The notes under the pieces: generated by a model
What the model was told of the DNA's origin: nothing
Seen by the model: only the letters and a program-made list of their open reading frames with translations
Database searches by the model: none
Position numbers and translations under genes: made by a program
In this document: positions 34,996 to 43,774 of the stretch, one piece after another
How the letters are laid out: every line of letters begins with the position of its first letter
Numbering within the stretch: the stretch's first letter is position 1
Source: DASUPK01 sp963804595
GTDB taxonomy: Bacteria > Actinomycetota > Thermoleophilia > Solirubrobacterales > 70-9
DNA length: 64,000 bases
NCBI GenBank assembly: GCA_963804595.1
Contig: CAWDQZ010000007.1
Location: 124,001-188,000 of the forward strand
Reading direction: 5' to 3'

Positions 34996-35949
34996 TCAGG
35001 CGGGGCCGATGGGACACGGAAGCGACTCCGCGGCGGTCCTGATGCCCAATTGCTGACGCAGGTCGGCGATGACATCAGCCGGCCGTTGGGTGATCTGGCG
35101 CCACGCATACCTGATGACGCGAAAGCCAAGCCTCCGAAGGGCGAGCTCCCGCTCGCGGTCTCGGGCTATGGCCGATCGGGTCCCATGTGCGGCTGCGCCG
35201 TCTAGCTCCACGACGAGTCGTTCCTCGCGCCAGAGCGCGTCGACACGCATCCGGCCTAGCTTGGTATTCACCTCGGGCGTCTGAATCTGGGCGATTCGCA
35301 GAGCTCGAGGAAGTGCTCTTCGAGAACGCTGAGAGGTCTCTGCAAGTTGAGGAAGGTGGGTGTCCAGAGCTGCGCTGAGGGCGCGGGAGCCGCGGCGCCC
35401 TTGCGCAGAGCACGATCGGAGCTGACGGATTCAAGCAGGCCTAGGTAGTCCGCCTCGGCCAACGCTCTCCGGACCTGCCGCGGGATGACCACGACGCCAG
35501 ATCGACGAGCGTGCGGGCGACCGAGGTGACGCGAAGCCGTGTCGTAAGGACCACCTCGATCTGGCGCGACGCGATGCACCCGAACACCGGCAATGAAGAG
35601 CGGCGGCCCGGCGTCGTCAGGTGGATCCGGGTCGGCTGAGCGTCGATCAGGCCCCAGACCCAGGCGGCAGTGGTGTGACTCAGCACCGCCTGGTCGCCGC
35701 CGTACAGGAGAGCGGCAAGAGGCGACCTCTAATTGAAAGAGCCGCGTGGCCCAAGGCGAAGACGCGCGGGATGAACGCGGTGGAGGCGGGCCGATCTTCG
35801 TCCACCTCGAGCTCGAGGCCCGGGTCAGACCGGCGCCCTGGAGTTGCCGCGTGCTCAGTCACGCCGTGCTGCCGTTGCGCCAGCCACGCAAGCTCTTCTG
35901 CGTCGACTTTGTCTCGCTGGGCGAGACGAATCTGACGCAGAACGGGCAT
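34996..35949 (-). pseudogene. Decayed AbiEi-like / DUF559 endonuclease-type gene
   Basis: On the minus strand an ancestral protein can be followed in pieces through several frames. They are MPVLRQIRLAQRDKVDAEEL and AWLAQRQHGV; then TRQLQGAGLTRASSS; RLHRVHP; RVFALGHAALSIRGR; LSHTTAAWVWGLIDAQPTRI with HLTTPGRR; TSVARTLVDLAS; ALAEADYLGLLE; VLEEHFLELCES; and last VDALWREERLVVELDG with the ELALRRLGFRVIRY tail. This order (N-terminal wHTH/AbiEi-like antitoxin domain, then a DUF559 nuclease-like domain) is a known actinobacterial architecture. At least five frame changes are needed, so no full protein is made. Confidence 0.75.
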
Positions 35950-36031
35950 GTGGTCGAGCCTCGACGCCGAGAGGTCACCGAAGGCATGAGGAGGCGACCA
36001 TTCATTGCCGAAGTTGCGCCCAGACCACGAT

Positions 36032-36037
36032 TAGACT
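36032..36037 (+). promoter_or_regulatory. -10-like hexamer for def
   Basis: TAGACT ends 7 nt before GTG 36045, the standard leaderless spacing seen here. It defines the def-fmt transcript. Confidence 0.45.
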
Positions 36038-36044
36038 CGGGGCA

Positions 36045-36716
36045 GTGAGCGACGAAGCCACGAAGACACCCGTCGAGGAGCTCGACGAGCAGGCCGACGG
36101 CGAGCAGCCGATCGAGACCAGCGAGCCGGAGGGTCTCGACCAAGAGGCGCTGGAGCGCCGCAGCGCCGCGCTCTCCCAGGTCGTCAAGTTCGGCGACCCG
36201 GTGCTGCGCTCTGCGGCCTCGCCGGTGACCGAGTTCGACGACCGGCTGGCCGAAGACGCGGGGCGGATGATCGGCCTGATGCGTGATGCGATCGGCGTCG
36301 GTCTGGCCGCTACCCAACTCGGCGTCCTGCGGCGGATGCTGGTGTTCCAGGTCGGGTCGGAGGCGGAGCCGACGGTCCTGATCAACCCGGAGATCGAGTG
36401 GCGCTCCGCGGACTCCGCCACCGCGGAGGAGGGCTGCCTGAGCCTCCCGGGGGTGGTGGTGGACGTCGACCGTCCGCTCTTCGTCCGGGCGCGCGCGGTG
36501 GACGTCAACGGAGAGCCGCTCACCCTGGAGTCCTCGGGTCTCGAGGCCCGCGTGATCCAGCACGAGGTCGATCACCTCGATGGCGTCCTGATGCTGGACC
36601 GCACCGAGAAGGAGCAGCGCAAGGGCGCCCTGCGCGCTCTGCGCGAGGGCGGTACCTATGCGCCAGATCAGGACGACGAGGAGGCCGGGGAAACCAGCGC
36701 CCCAGCCGAGGAGTGA
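36045..36716 (+). CDS. def: Peptide deformylase
   Basis: 223 aa metalloenzyme that removes the N-formyl group from new proteins. Motif 1 reads GVGLAATQLG, with Thr where Pro is usual; motif 2 EEGCLSLPG holds the metal Cys; motif 3 QHEVDHLDG holds the two metal His and catalytic Glu. An acidic N-terminal extension (about 45 residues) and an acidic C-terminal tail are additions to the core. GTG start. It overlaps fmt by 4 nt. Confidence 0.95.
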   Translation: MSDEATKTPVEELDEQADGEQPIETSEPEGLDQEALERRSAALSQVVKFGDPVLRSAASPVTEFDDRLAEDAGRMIGLMRDAIGVGLAATQLGVLRRMLVFQVGSEAEPTVLINPEIEWRSADSATAEEGCLSLPGVVVDVDRPLFVRARAVDVNGEPLTLESSGLEARVIQHEVDHLDGVLMLDRTEKEQRKGALRALREGGTYAPDQDDEEAGETSAPAEE

Positions 36717-37639
36717 GGACCGCCTACCTCGGCACCTCCGAGTTCGCGGCGACCGTCCTTCGCCGCCTCGCCGACAGTCCCCACCGTCCGGCGCTCGTCG
36801 TCACTCCACCGGACAGCCGTCGCGGCCGGGGCCGCAAGCTCGCCTCGCCGCCGGCCGCCGAAGTGGCGCGAGAGCTCGGCCTTAAGGTGCACCAGAGCCC
36901 CGACGTCAACTCCGAGGAATCGCTGGCGGCGATCCGTGCCGCCAACCCGCAGGCGATCGTCGTCTGCGCGTTCGGCCAGCTGATCAAGGAGCCGCTCCTG
37001 AGCGAGATCACGCTGCTGAACGTGCACCCGTCCCTGATCCCGGTCTGGCGCGGCGCCGCTCCGATCGAGCGGGTCCTGATGGCGGGGGAGGGGCTCACGG
37101 GAGTGACGATCATGCGGCTGACGGCTGGCCTCGACTCCGGTCCCGTCGCACTCGCGGAAGAGGTCCAGGTCTACGGCGATGACGACTACGCCTCCCTGTC
37201 GGCGAGGCTCGCGGAGGTGGCCGGTGAGTTGGTCGTGAGGGCCCTGGACCAGCTCGACCGGGGCGAGCTGGAGTTCGCCGACCAGAACGAGGCCCATGCG
37301 ACCTACGCCGAGAAGATCTCGCCCGAAGAGCGCCGTCTCGATCCGTCGAGGCCGGTCGACGAGCTCGAGCGGAAGGTGAGATCGCTGACGCCTCACATCG
37401 GCGCCTATCTCGAGCTGGAGGACGGGGAGCGGATCGGGGTACGCGAGGCGGAGGCGTGGCGGCCATTCGGCGAGGCACCGGCGGACCCGCCCGGCACGGT
37501 CGTGGTCGAGGGCAGCGAGCTTCTTCTCGTTACCGGCGACGGGATCCTCCGACTCGAGGTGGTCCAGCCGCCCGGAAAGAAGCCGATGAGCGCGGCCGAT
37601 TTCCTGCGTGGTCACGCTCCTCCGACGAAGGCGGTGTAA
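36713..37639 (+). CDS. fmt: Methionyl-tRNA formyltransferase
   Basis: 308 aa; formylates initiator Met-tRNA. RTAYLGTSEFAATVLRRL, the folate site VVCAFGQLIKEPLL, and NVHPSLIPVWRGAAPIERVLMAG with the catalytic Asn/His, and then TIMRLTAGLDSGP with the catalytic Asp, are standard. The GTG start at 36713 overlaps the def stop as GTGA, a classical def-fmt operon. Confidence 0.97.
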   Translation: MRTAYLGTSEFAATVLRRLADSPHRPALVVTPPDSRRGRGRKLASPPAAEVARELGLKVHQSPDVNSEESLAAIRAANPQAIVVCAFGQLIKEPLLSEITLLNVHPSLIPVWRGAAPIERVLMAGEGLTGVTIMRLTAGLDSGPVALAEEVQVYGDDDYASLSARLAEVAGELVVRALDQLDRGELEFADQNEAHATYAEKISPEERRLDPSRPVDELERKVRSLTPHIGAYLELEDGERIGVREAEAWRPFGEAPADPPGTVVVEGSELLLVTGDGILRLEVVQPPGKKPMSAADFLRGHAPPTKAV

Positions 37640-37647
37640 ACGCTCGC

Positions 37648-37653
37648 TAACCT
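37648..37653 (+). promoter_or_regulatory. -10-like hexamer for the zinc-ribbon gene
   Basis: TAACCT ends 6 nt before GTG 37660. Confidence 0.35.
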
Positions 37654-37659
37654 CGTCAC

Positions 37660-37935
37660 GTGGCCGAACGAATCGAGAGCAGTCTCGGAAACTCGGCCGG
37701 GACGGAGCAGGCCGGCGAGGGGGCGCTCAACCGCCCCGACTGTCCGGGCTGCGGCGAGCCCTGGTTGCGCCCCGCCCAGCTGCCGGGCCGATTCGTGTGC
37801 GTCTACTGCCTGCGCCGCTTCGAGCTCGTCTCCGCCTGTCCGAACTGCGGCGAGCACCAGACGATCGCGCGCATGAGCCGCACCGAGGACATGCAGTGCC
37901 AGCACTGCGGCCACTCGATGCTGCGTAGCATCTGA
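37660..37935 (+). CDS. Small zinc-ribbon protein, 91 aa
   Basis: Four CxxC pairs (CPGC, CVYC, CPNC, CQHC) lie within 65 residues, which suggests two zinc ribbons, preceded by a 27-residue disordered N-terminus. No specific family is recognised. It sits 7 nt before rpe and after the def-fmt pair; proteins like this often act in RNA or ribosome-related functions, but that is only an inference from the neighbours. Confidence 0.7.
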   Translation: MAERIESSLGNSAGTEQAGEGALNRPDCPGCGEPWLRPAQLPGRFVCVYCLRRFELVSACPNCGEHQTIARMSRTEDMQCQHCGHSMLRSI

Positions 37936-37942
37936 GCGACCC

Positions 37943-38650
37943 ATGGAAGCCGCCACCGACAGGGCTGTGGCCAAGCGGCGCGATCTCTATGCGAGCAGGC
38001 GTGTCGCCCCCTCGATCCTCTCCGCGGACTTCTCCCGGCTCGGCTCGCAGATCGAGGAGGTGATGGCGGCCGGTGCGCGGATCATCCACGTCGACGTGAT
38101 GGACGGCCATTTCGTCCCGCCGATCACGATCGGGCCGCTGGTTGCGGGCTCGATCTCGGATCAGGTCCACCAGGCCGGTGGCGCGATCGACGTCCACCTG
38201 ATGATCGAGCGCCCGGACGAACACATCGAGGAATTCGCCAAGGCGGGGGCGGACTCGATCACCTTCCACGCCGAGGCGACTCCTCACATCAACCGCACGC
38301 TCAACGCGATCCGTGAGCTGGGCTGCCTCGCGGGGCTCGCGATCAACCCCGGCACTCCGGTCGGTGCGGTCGGCGAGTCCGTCCATGACGCTGACGTTTT
38401 CCTCTGCATGACGGTCAACCCGGGGTGGGGCGGACAGCCGTTCATCGCCGACTCGCCGGACAAGGTGCGGCGGCTCGCCTCGCTGGTCGGCGACGGCACG
38501 ATCGAGGTCGACGGCGGGATCGACCCGGGCACGGCGGGCAGCGTGGCCGAGGCCGGGGCCGGACTCTTCGTCGCGGGCTCGGCCGTGTTCGGTGCGGACG
38601 ATCCGGCGGCGGCCTACAGCGCGATCGCGGAAGCTGCGGGCGCCGTCTAG
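37943..38650 (+). CDS. rpe: Ribulose-phosphate 3-epimerase
   Basis: 235 aa TIM-barrel enzyme of the pentose phosphate pathway. VAPSILSADFSRLGSQIEEV, HVDVMDGHFVPPITIGPL (metal His and Asp), DVHLMIERPDEHI and MTVNPGWGGQPFI are diagnostic. The N-terminal 20 residues are an addition. It converges with the flippase gene, sharing CTAG at 38647-38650. Confidence 0.96.
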   Translation: MEAATDRAVAKRRDLYASRRVAPSILSADFSRLGSQIEEVMAAGARIIHVDVMDGHFVPPITIGPLVAGSISDQVHQAGGAIDVHLMIERPDEHIEEFAKAGADSITFHAEATPHINRTLNAIRELGCLAGLAINPGTPVGAVGESVHDADVFLCMTVNPGWGGQPFIADSPDKVRRLASLVGDGTIEVDGGIDPGTAGSVAEAGAGLFVAGSAVFGADDPAAAYSAIAEAAGAV

Positions 38651-40038
38651 CCCGCTTCGTCGGCCGAAGCGAGCTGCAGTTCCAGCTCCTCGGTCGATCC
38701 CGGCTCGACGCGCCGCTCACGCGGCTCGAGAGGCTGCCGGTAGAGCCAGTAGAGGAGCGAGCAGAGCAGTGCCGCAGCGCCGAGATAGCCGATGACGACG
38801 CGGGTCACGTCGTTCGAGACGATCGGAACCACGATCCAGACGATGAAAGCGATGGCGGTGCCGACCCAGCAGAAGGACGCGCGTCGCACCTGGCCGCGAG
38901 CCAGCGCGGCCTGGTTCAGCGTCGCGGCCGACAGGTAGAGCCCCATCCCGATCGCGACAACCACGAGGTCGCCGCGGGAGTAGTCGTGGTTCTTCCCGAA
39001 AGCAATCTGCATGAGCTGTGGCCCGGCGATCAGCAGCGCGACTGCCACCAGGGCCGCGAAGCCGGCGATCGCCAGCACCGTAACCCGGATGGAGGCGCGG
39101 AAGTCGCGCTCCTCGCCGCGGGATCCGAGCGTGGTGAGGTGGGGGAGAAGACTCGTCTGGACAGCCTGGAAGAGCTGTAGTGGGGCGCGGGCGATCATCA
39201 GGATGTTGAACACGTACCCGGCCGCGGCGGCCCCGGCGGTCGCCTTGGTCGTCAGGACGCCGGCGTTCAGGAAGGTCTGCTCACTGAGCATGATCAGGAA
39301 CACCGCCGCGGCGAACCGACCGCCTCTCGCGAGGGTGAATTCGTCCGTGGGCGTGTCTCCGCGCGGTGCATCGGGGAGTGCGGTCGCCGTCGCTTCGGCG
39401 GCGCCGAAGCGACGGAAGAACGCGAACGGCACGACGATCAGCGAGAGTGTCGGGGCCGCCACGATGCCCAGTGCGACCGCCGTCTGTCCCGAGGCGATGC
39501 CCAGCGCGACGGCGGTGGGGAACGCCGTCCGCGCTATCGACTCGCTGATGATCTGCAGCGCGTAGATCGTCAGCCGGTGGCTGCCCGCGAGGAAGCCGCG
39601 GGCGAAATAGCTGGCGCCATAGGCGGTGATGGCGGTGACGCCGATCCAGTAGAGCGTCGAGTTGCCGTCGAGGAGGTGGTCCTGGATCGGGGTGCGGAGC
39701 GCCAGGGCGACGATGTCGAAGACGACCGCGACGGTGAGCTGAATCGTGGCCGCGACGCGGACGGTGTGGCCGATCGGCACATCGTGGGCGAGGTTCTCGG
39801 AGATGGTCCGAGAGAGCAGCTGCTCGACGGGGCGTTGCAGGACCGAGACGACGATGAAGACCGCCGACCAGAGGACCGCCACCTGCCCGTACTGGTACTT
39901 CGAGAGCTCATGCGAGGCGATCGCGAAGTAGAGGTAGGTGATCAGCCCCGTGATCCCGACCCCGACGGAGAGCAGGCTGGCGCGCCGCCCGTAGCTCCTG
40001 GCTTCGTCCGTCGCCTGCACCCGATTCACGCTCGGCAT
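38647..40038 (-). CDS. Polytopic oligosaccharide flippase-like protein (MOP/Wzx type)
   Basis: 463 aa with about 12-14 hydrophobic helices and short loops. The start SYGRRASLLSVGVGITGLITYLYFAIASHEL and the pattern of paired helices with AARTPI-type loops resemble polysaccharide biosynthesis flippases of the MOP superfamily. The ligand (lipid-linked sugar or other) is unknown; no glycosyltransferases are nearby. ATG is 8 nt after a minus-strand TAAGGT (40047-40052). Confidence 0.75.
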   Translation of the reverse strand: MPSVNRVQATDEARSYGRRASLLSVGVGITGLITYLYFAIASHELSKYQYGQVAVLWSAVFIVVSVLQRPVEQLLSRTISENLAHDVPIGHTVRVAATIQLTVAVVFDIVALALRTPIQDHLLDGNSTLYWIGVTAITAYGASYFARGFLAGSHRLTIYALQIISESIARTAFPTAVALGIASGQTAVALGIVAAPTLSLIVVPFAFFRRFGAAEATATALPDAPRGDTPTDEFTLARGGRFAAAVFLIMLSEQTFLNAGVLTTKATAGAAAAGYVFNILMIARAPLQLFQAVQTSLLPHLTTLGSRGEERDFRASIRVTVLAIAGFAALVAVALLIAGPQLMQIAFGKNHDYSRGDLVVVAIGMGLYLSAATLNQAALARGQVRRASFCWVGTAIAFIVWIVVPIVSNDVTRVVIGYLGAAALLCSLLYWLYRQPLEPRERRVEPGSTEELELQLASADEAG

Positions 40039-40046
40039 GGGAGCGC

Positions 40047-40083
40047 ACCTTACTGCCGTACAATCTGGCTGACTGACCAGTCA
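40047..40083. promoter_or_regulatory. Flippase and ribD promoter region with inverted repeat
   Basis: Minus-strand TAAGGT (40047-40052) serves the flippase. Plus-strand TACAAT (40059-40064) serves the rib operon. A perfect 6-bp inverted repeat, TGACTG-AC-CAGTCA (40070-40083), begins at about the expected rib transcription start and could be an operator or a 5' hairpin. Confidence 0.5.
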
Positions 40084-40114
40084 ATCAACCGGGCTCGACC
40101 CCAAGGAGGCGGGC

Positions 40115-41245
40115 ATCGTCACGGTCAGCACGAAACAGGACGCATCCCATCTGCGGCGCGCGCTGGAGCTCGCCGAGGCAGGTCGTGGGCGAGTCAGCCC
40201 CAATCCCTTGGTCGGCAGCGTGCTCGTCCGAGACGGCGAGGTGATCGGGGAGGGCTTCCACGCCGCCCGGGGCGAGTTGCACGCCGAGCGGGCGGCCATC
40301 GAGGACGCCGGCGGGCGCGACGAGGACCCGGCCGGTTCGACCATCTACGTGACGCTCGAGCCCTGTGCCCACACCGGCAGGCAGCCGCCCTGCACCGAGG
40401 CCATCCTCGAGGCCGGCATCTCCCGCGTCGTCTACGCCTCCGAAGACCCGACCGAGAAGGCATCCGGGCGCGGCCCGGGCATGCTCCGCGACGGGGGCGT
40501 CACCGTCGAGCTCGCGGGCGGCCCCGAGGCCGCCGCCGCCCGCCTCCTCAATCAGCCCTTTCGGAAGCGCGCCCGCACTGGACGGCCGCTGGTGACCTAC
40601 AAGGCGGCGATGTCCCTCGACGGACGCGTCGCCTCGCCAACCGGCGACTCACGCTGGATCTCGAGCGTCGAGAGCCGGGAGCTGGTGCACCGCTGGCGGG
40701 CCGAATGCGACGCTGTCGCGGTTGGCATCGGCACGGCCCTCGCCGACGACCCGCTGCTGACGGCGCGGATCGAGAAGGCCGCCAGCCAACCGGCCCGGGT
40801 CGTCTTCGACTCGCGTGCGCGGTTGCCGGTCGACTCCGCGCTCGTCAACTCGACCGACGAAGCGCCGCTGATCGTGATCTGCGCGCCCGAGGCGCCCTCG
40901 GCTCAGCGCGATGGTCTGGAGCGGGCAGGGGCGGAGGTGATCGTTGCCCCGGGTCGGACCCCCCGCGATCGGCTCGAGGCAGCTCTCGATGAGCTCGGAC
41001 GCCGCGAGATCCAGGACCTGCTGGTCGAGGGAGGGCCGACGTTCGCGGGAGCGCTCTTCGACGGGGGCGAGATCGACGAGATGCGGCTCTTCATCGCGCC
41101 CGTTCTGTTGGGCTCGGCCGAGGCACGCGCCGTCCTAGAGGGCGAGGGAGTGGCCCGGATCGCCGAGGGGGCGAGACCCCTCGCGACCACCTTCGAGGGC
41201 GTGGGCGAGGACATTCTCGTCCGCGCAAGACTGCGTGAATGGTGA
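40115..41245 (+). CDS. ribD: Riboflavin biosynthesis deaminase/reductase
   Basis: 376 aa from 40115, or 390 aa from 40073. The deaminase domain starts DASHLRRALELAEAGRGRV with SPNPLVGSVLV and carries the zinc site HAERAAI plus PCAHTGRQPPC; the reductase domain follows (TYKAAMSLDGRVASPTGDSRWI). No ATG/GTG start lies before the conserved N-terminus: the frame opens after a TGA at 40070-40072. The choices are AUC at 40115, 5 nt after a perfect AAGGAGG, or CTG at 40073, 8 nt after TACAAT. A TTG at 40208 is too late. First gene of ribD-ribE-ribBA-ribH. Confidence 0.92.
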   Translation: MVTVSTKQDASHLRRALELAEAGRGRVSPNPLVGSVLVRDGEVIGEGFHAARGELHAERAAIEDAGGRDEDPAGSTIYVTLEPCAHTGRQPPCTEAILEAGISRVVYASEDPTEKASGRGPGMLRDGGVTVELAGGPEAAAARLLNQPFRKRARTGRPLVTYKAAMSLDGRVASPTGDSRWISSVESRELVHRWRAECDAVAVGIGTALADDPLLTARIEKAASQPARVVFDSRARLPVDSALVNSTDEAPLIVICAPEAPSAQRDGLERAGAEVIVAPGRTPRDRLEAALDELGRREIQDLLVEGGPTFAGALFDGGEIDEMRLFIAPVLLGSAEARAVLEGEGVARIAEGARPLATTFEGVGEDILVRARLREW

Positions 41246-41252
41246 GCGGCTG

Positions 41253-41900
41253 ATGTTCACCGGCATCGTCGAGGAGGTGGGACAGGTGGACTCCGTGGAG
41301 AGCTCCGCCGACGGAGCGCGCCTTCGCATCCGTGCCGAGCTCGCCTCCGAACTGCGCGAGGGTGACTCCGTCGCGGTCAACGGCGCCTGTCTGACGGCGA
41401 CATCGGCCACCTCCGGTGCCTTCGAGGCGGACGCGATGCATCAGACCCTTGACCTGACCACGCTCGGCGGCCTCGAGCCGGGGTCGCGTGTGAATCTCGA
41501 GCTGCCGCTCAGGGCCGCGGACCGGCTCGGCGGGCACATCGTGCAGGGACACGTCGACGGCACCGCGACGGTGGCCGAGATCAACGATGACGGCTTCGCG
41601 AAGCGGATCCTGCTCGAGCTGCCCGACGAACTTCTGCCGTACGTGGTCGAGCACGGCTCGATCGCGATCGAGGGGGTCAGCCTCACCGTCGCCTCCCTCG
41701 CCGACCACGCCATCGAGGTCTCGCTGATCCCCGAGACGCTCGAGCGCACCACACTCGGCTCGCTCGAGCCGGGGAGCCGGGTCAACGTCGAGTGCGACCT
41801 GCTGGCGCGGTACGTGGCCCGACAGCTGTCGGCGGACCACCTGTCAGTTTTTTCACGCGAGGGTGCTCCGCAGGCGGAGCCGAGGAGCAACCCGTCTTAG
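41253..41900 (+). CDS. ribE: Riboflavin synthase alpha chain
   Basis: 215 aa. The two-domain lumazine-binding repeat is clear: MFTGIVEEVGQVDSVE with NGACLTATS, and GHIVQGHVDGTA then VEHGSIAIEGVSLTVASL. It converts two lumazines to riboflavin. The C-terminal 13 residues (from Glu-Gly-Ala-Pro) are encoded by the palindromic repeat, so the 3' end has been remodelled. ATG 41253 gives the standard start. Confidence 0.95.
   Translation: MFTGIVEEVGQVDSVESSADGARLRIRAELASELREGDSVAVNGACLTATSATSGAFEADAMHQTLDLTTLGGLEPGSRVNLELPLRAADRLGGHIVQGHVDGTATVAEINDDGFAKRILLELPDELLPYVVEHGSIAIEGVSLTVASLADHAIEVSLIPETLERTTLGSLEPGSRVNVECDLLARYVARQLSADHLSVFSREGAPQAEPRSNPS
41859..41898 (+). repeat. Short palindromic repeat, copy 2 (ribE 3' end)
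   Basis: The best-preserved copy: GGGTGCTCC (41861-41869), a 14-nt middle that itself holds GCTCCGC/GCGGAGC, then GGAGCAACCC (41884-41893), TCTTAG. It is translated as the end of ribE and supplies its stop codon. A T6 tract lies just upstream, on the wrong side for a plus-strand terminator. Confidence 0.7.
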
Positions 41901-41903
41901 GAT
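41898..41903 (+). promoter_or_regulatory. -10-like hexamer for ribBA
   Basis: TAGGAT overlaps the ribE stop and ends 10 nt before ATG 41914, directly after the palindromic repeat. Confidence 0.35.
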
Positions 41904-41913
41904 GGAGCGCTAG

Positions 41914-43242
41914 ATGCCGAAGCAGACCGAAACGGAGACGGGAACGGCGTTCGCCACCGTGGAGGAGGCGATCGAGGACATCCGCCGCGGGCGGATGGTG
42001 GTCGTCTGCGACGACGAGAACCGCGAGAACGAGGGCGATCTGACGATGGCCGCGCAGTTCGCCACCCCGGAGGCCATCAACTTCATGGCGACCCACGGCC
42101 GCGGGCTGATCTGCCTGGCGCTCACGGACGAGCGCTGTCAGGAGCTCGGGCTGAACCTGATGGCGGCCAAGAACGAGGCGCCTTTCCAGACCGCCTTCAC
42201 AGTCTCGGTCGAGGCACGGGAGGGGGTCAGCACCGGGATCTCGGCCGCCGACCGGGCGCGCACGATCCAGGTCGCGATCGACCCTCACTCACAACCAGAG
42301 GATCTGGTCCAGCCGGGGCACGTCTTTCCGCTGAAGGCCAAGGACGGCGGCGTCCTCGAGCGCACCGGCCAAACCGAAGCCGCGGTCGACCTCGCGCGAC
42401 TCGCCGGCCTGATCCCGGCCGGCGTGATCTGCGAGGTCATGAACGAGGACGGGACGATGGCGCGCGTGCCCGACCTGGTCGGCTACTGCGCCAAACACGA
42501 GCTGAAGATGATCACCGTGGCCGACCTGATCGCCTACCGGCGGCGCACTGAGAAGCTGGTCGAGCGGATCGTCTCCACCAAGCTCCCGACCACCTTCGGC
42601 GAGTTCACGGCCGTCGGCTACCGCTCGCTGATCGACGACAAGCACCACGTGGCGATGGTCAAGGGCGACGTCTCCGGCTCGGAGGACGTCCTGGTCCGGG
42701 TCCATTCGGAGTGCCTCACCGGCGACGTCTTCCACTCGCTGCGCTGCGATTGCGGCGAGCAGTTGGAGGCCGCGCTCGCGATGATCGAGGCTGAGGGAAA
42801 GGGCGTGCTGCTCTACCTCTCCCAGGAGGGCCGAGGCATCGGCCTGCTCAACAAGCTCCGCGCCTACAGGCTGCAGGAGGACGGACTGGACACCGTCGAC
42901 GCCAACCTGAAGCTGGGCCTGCCGGCGGATCTGCGCGACTACGGGATCGGAGCGCAGATCCTGGTCGACCTCGGGCTGTCCAGCATTCGCATCCTCACCA
43001 ACAATCCGAAGAAGATCCTCGGGCTCGAGGGCTATGGCCTCTCGGTCACGGATCAGGTCCCCATCCAGTCGATCCCCAACCCCCATAACGAGGCCTACCT
43101 GCGCGCCAAGCGCGACCGGATGGGCCATGCGCTCCACCACCAGGGTCTGCCTCTCGACGAGCAGCTGCTCTACGAGGAACACCGCAAGGACGAGGAGAAT
43201 CGCCGGGAGGGCGCGACCGGGGACTATCCGCCCGGTGACTGA
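41914..43242 (+). CDS. ribBA: Bifunctional DHBP synthase / GTP cyclohydrolase II
   Basis: 442 aa. The N-terminal half (VCDDENRENEGDLTMAA, THGRGLICLAL, AGVICEVMNEDGTMAR) makes 3,4-dihydroxy-2-butanone 4-phosphate; the C-terminal half opens GTP, with the zinc Cys in CLTGDVFHSLRCDCGEQL and the GTP motif QEGRGIGL. It feeds both branches of lumazine synthesis. It overlaps ribH by 8 nt. Confidence 0.97.
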   Translation: MPKQTETETGTAFATVEEAIEDIRRGRMVVVCDDENRENEGDLTMAAQFATPEAINFMATHGRGLICLALTDERCQELGLNLMAAKNEAPFQTAFTVSVEAREGVSTGISAADRARTIQVAIDPHSQPEDLVQPGHVFPLKAKDGGVLERTGQTEAAVDLARLAGLIPAGVICEVMNEDGTMARVPDLVGYCAKHELKMITVADLIAYRRRTEKLVERIVSTKLPTTFGEFTAVGYRSLIDDKHHVAMVKGDVSGSEDVLVRVHSECLTGDVFHSLRCDCGEQLEAALAMIEAEGKGVLLYLSQEGRGIGLLNKLRAYRLQEDGLDTVDANLKLGLPADLRDYGIGAQILVDLGLSSIRILTNNPKKILGLEGYGLSVTDQVPIQSIPNPHNEAYLRAKRDRMGHALHHQGLPLDEQLLYEEHRKDEENRREGATGDYPPGD

Positions 43243-43723
43243 CGAGCACTCCTACGAGGAGTTCACCGACGATGAGCGGGAGGCGCTGGCGCGGAGCGAA
43301 TTCGCGGTCTGCGTCGCGACCTTCTACGAGGACATCGCCGAGCGGCTGCTCAACGGCGCCGCCGAGGGGTTCGCGCTGGGCGATGTCAGCGAGGCCTCCG
43401 TCCACACGTATCGCGTCCCCGGCGCCTTCGAGCTTCCCTTTGCCGCCAAGCTCTGCGCCGAGTCCGGCCGCTTCGCCGGCATCGCCTGCCTCGGCGTGGT
43501 GATCCGGGGCGAGACCAGCCACTACGACCACGTCTCCAACGAGGTCGCGTCCGGGACCCAGCGCGTCCAGCTCGACACGGGCGTGCCCTGCGCCTTCGGC
43601 GTGATCACGGCGGAGGACATGGACCAGGCGCTGGCCCGGTCGGGCGGGGACAAGCGAGACCAAGGAAGGGGCGCCGCCATCGTCGCGATGCGCATGTCCC
43701 TGCTTCGGGAAGAGTTGCGGTAG
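43235..43723 (+). CDS. ribH: 6,7-dimethyl-8-ribityllumazine synthase
   Basis: 162 aa from GTG 43235. VPGAFELPFAAKLCAESGRF, LGVVIRGETSHYDHVSNEVASG and the C-terminal FGVITAEDMDQALARSG match lumazine synthase, which forms capsids and gives the RibE substrate. The first 40 residues (TDEHSYEEFTDDERE) are acidic and unusual. It is the last gene of the operon and is followed by a 7-bp hairpin. Confidence 0.93.
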   Translation: MTDEHSYEEFTDDEREALARSEFAVCVATFYEDIAERLLNGAAEGFALGDVSEASVHTYRVPGAFELPFAAKLCAESGRFAGIACLGVVIRGETSHYDHVSNEVASGTQRVQLDTGVPCAFGVITAEDMDQALARSGGDKRDQGRGAAIVAMRMSLLREELR

Positions 43724-43738
43724 ACGGCTTCGCCATCC

Positions 43739-43764
43739 GCGGCGGCCACAAACACCACCGCCGC
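43739..43764 (+). terminator. Hairpin after ribH
   Basis: GCGGCGG (43739-43745) pairs with CCGCCGC (43758-43764) over a 12-nt loop, 15 nt past the ribH stop. There is no T tract. It is a candidate terminator or RNA 3' stabiliser for the rib operon. Confidence 0.4.
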
Positions 43765-43774
43765 ACAACCGGCT

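Noticed and set aside
40039..40114. FMN riboswitch upstream of ribD
   Set aside because: The leader is too short and lacks the conserved FMN aptamer segments.
41848..41898. T6 tract plus palindrome at the ribE end as an intrinsic terminator
   Set aside because: The T run precedes the hairpin on the plus strand, and ribBA follows in the same operon.
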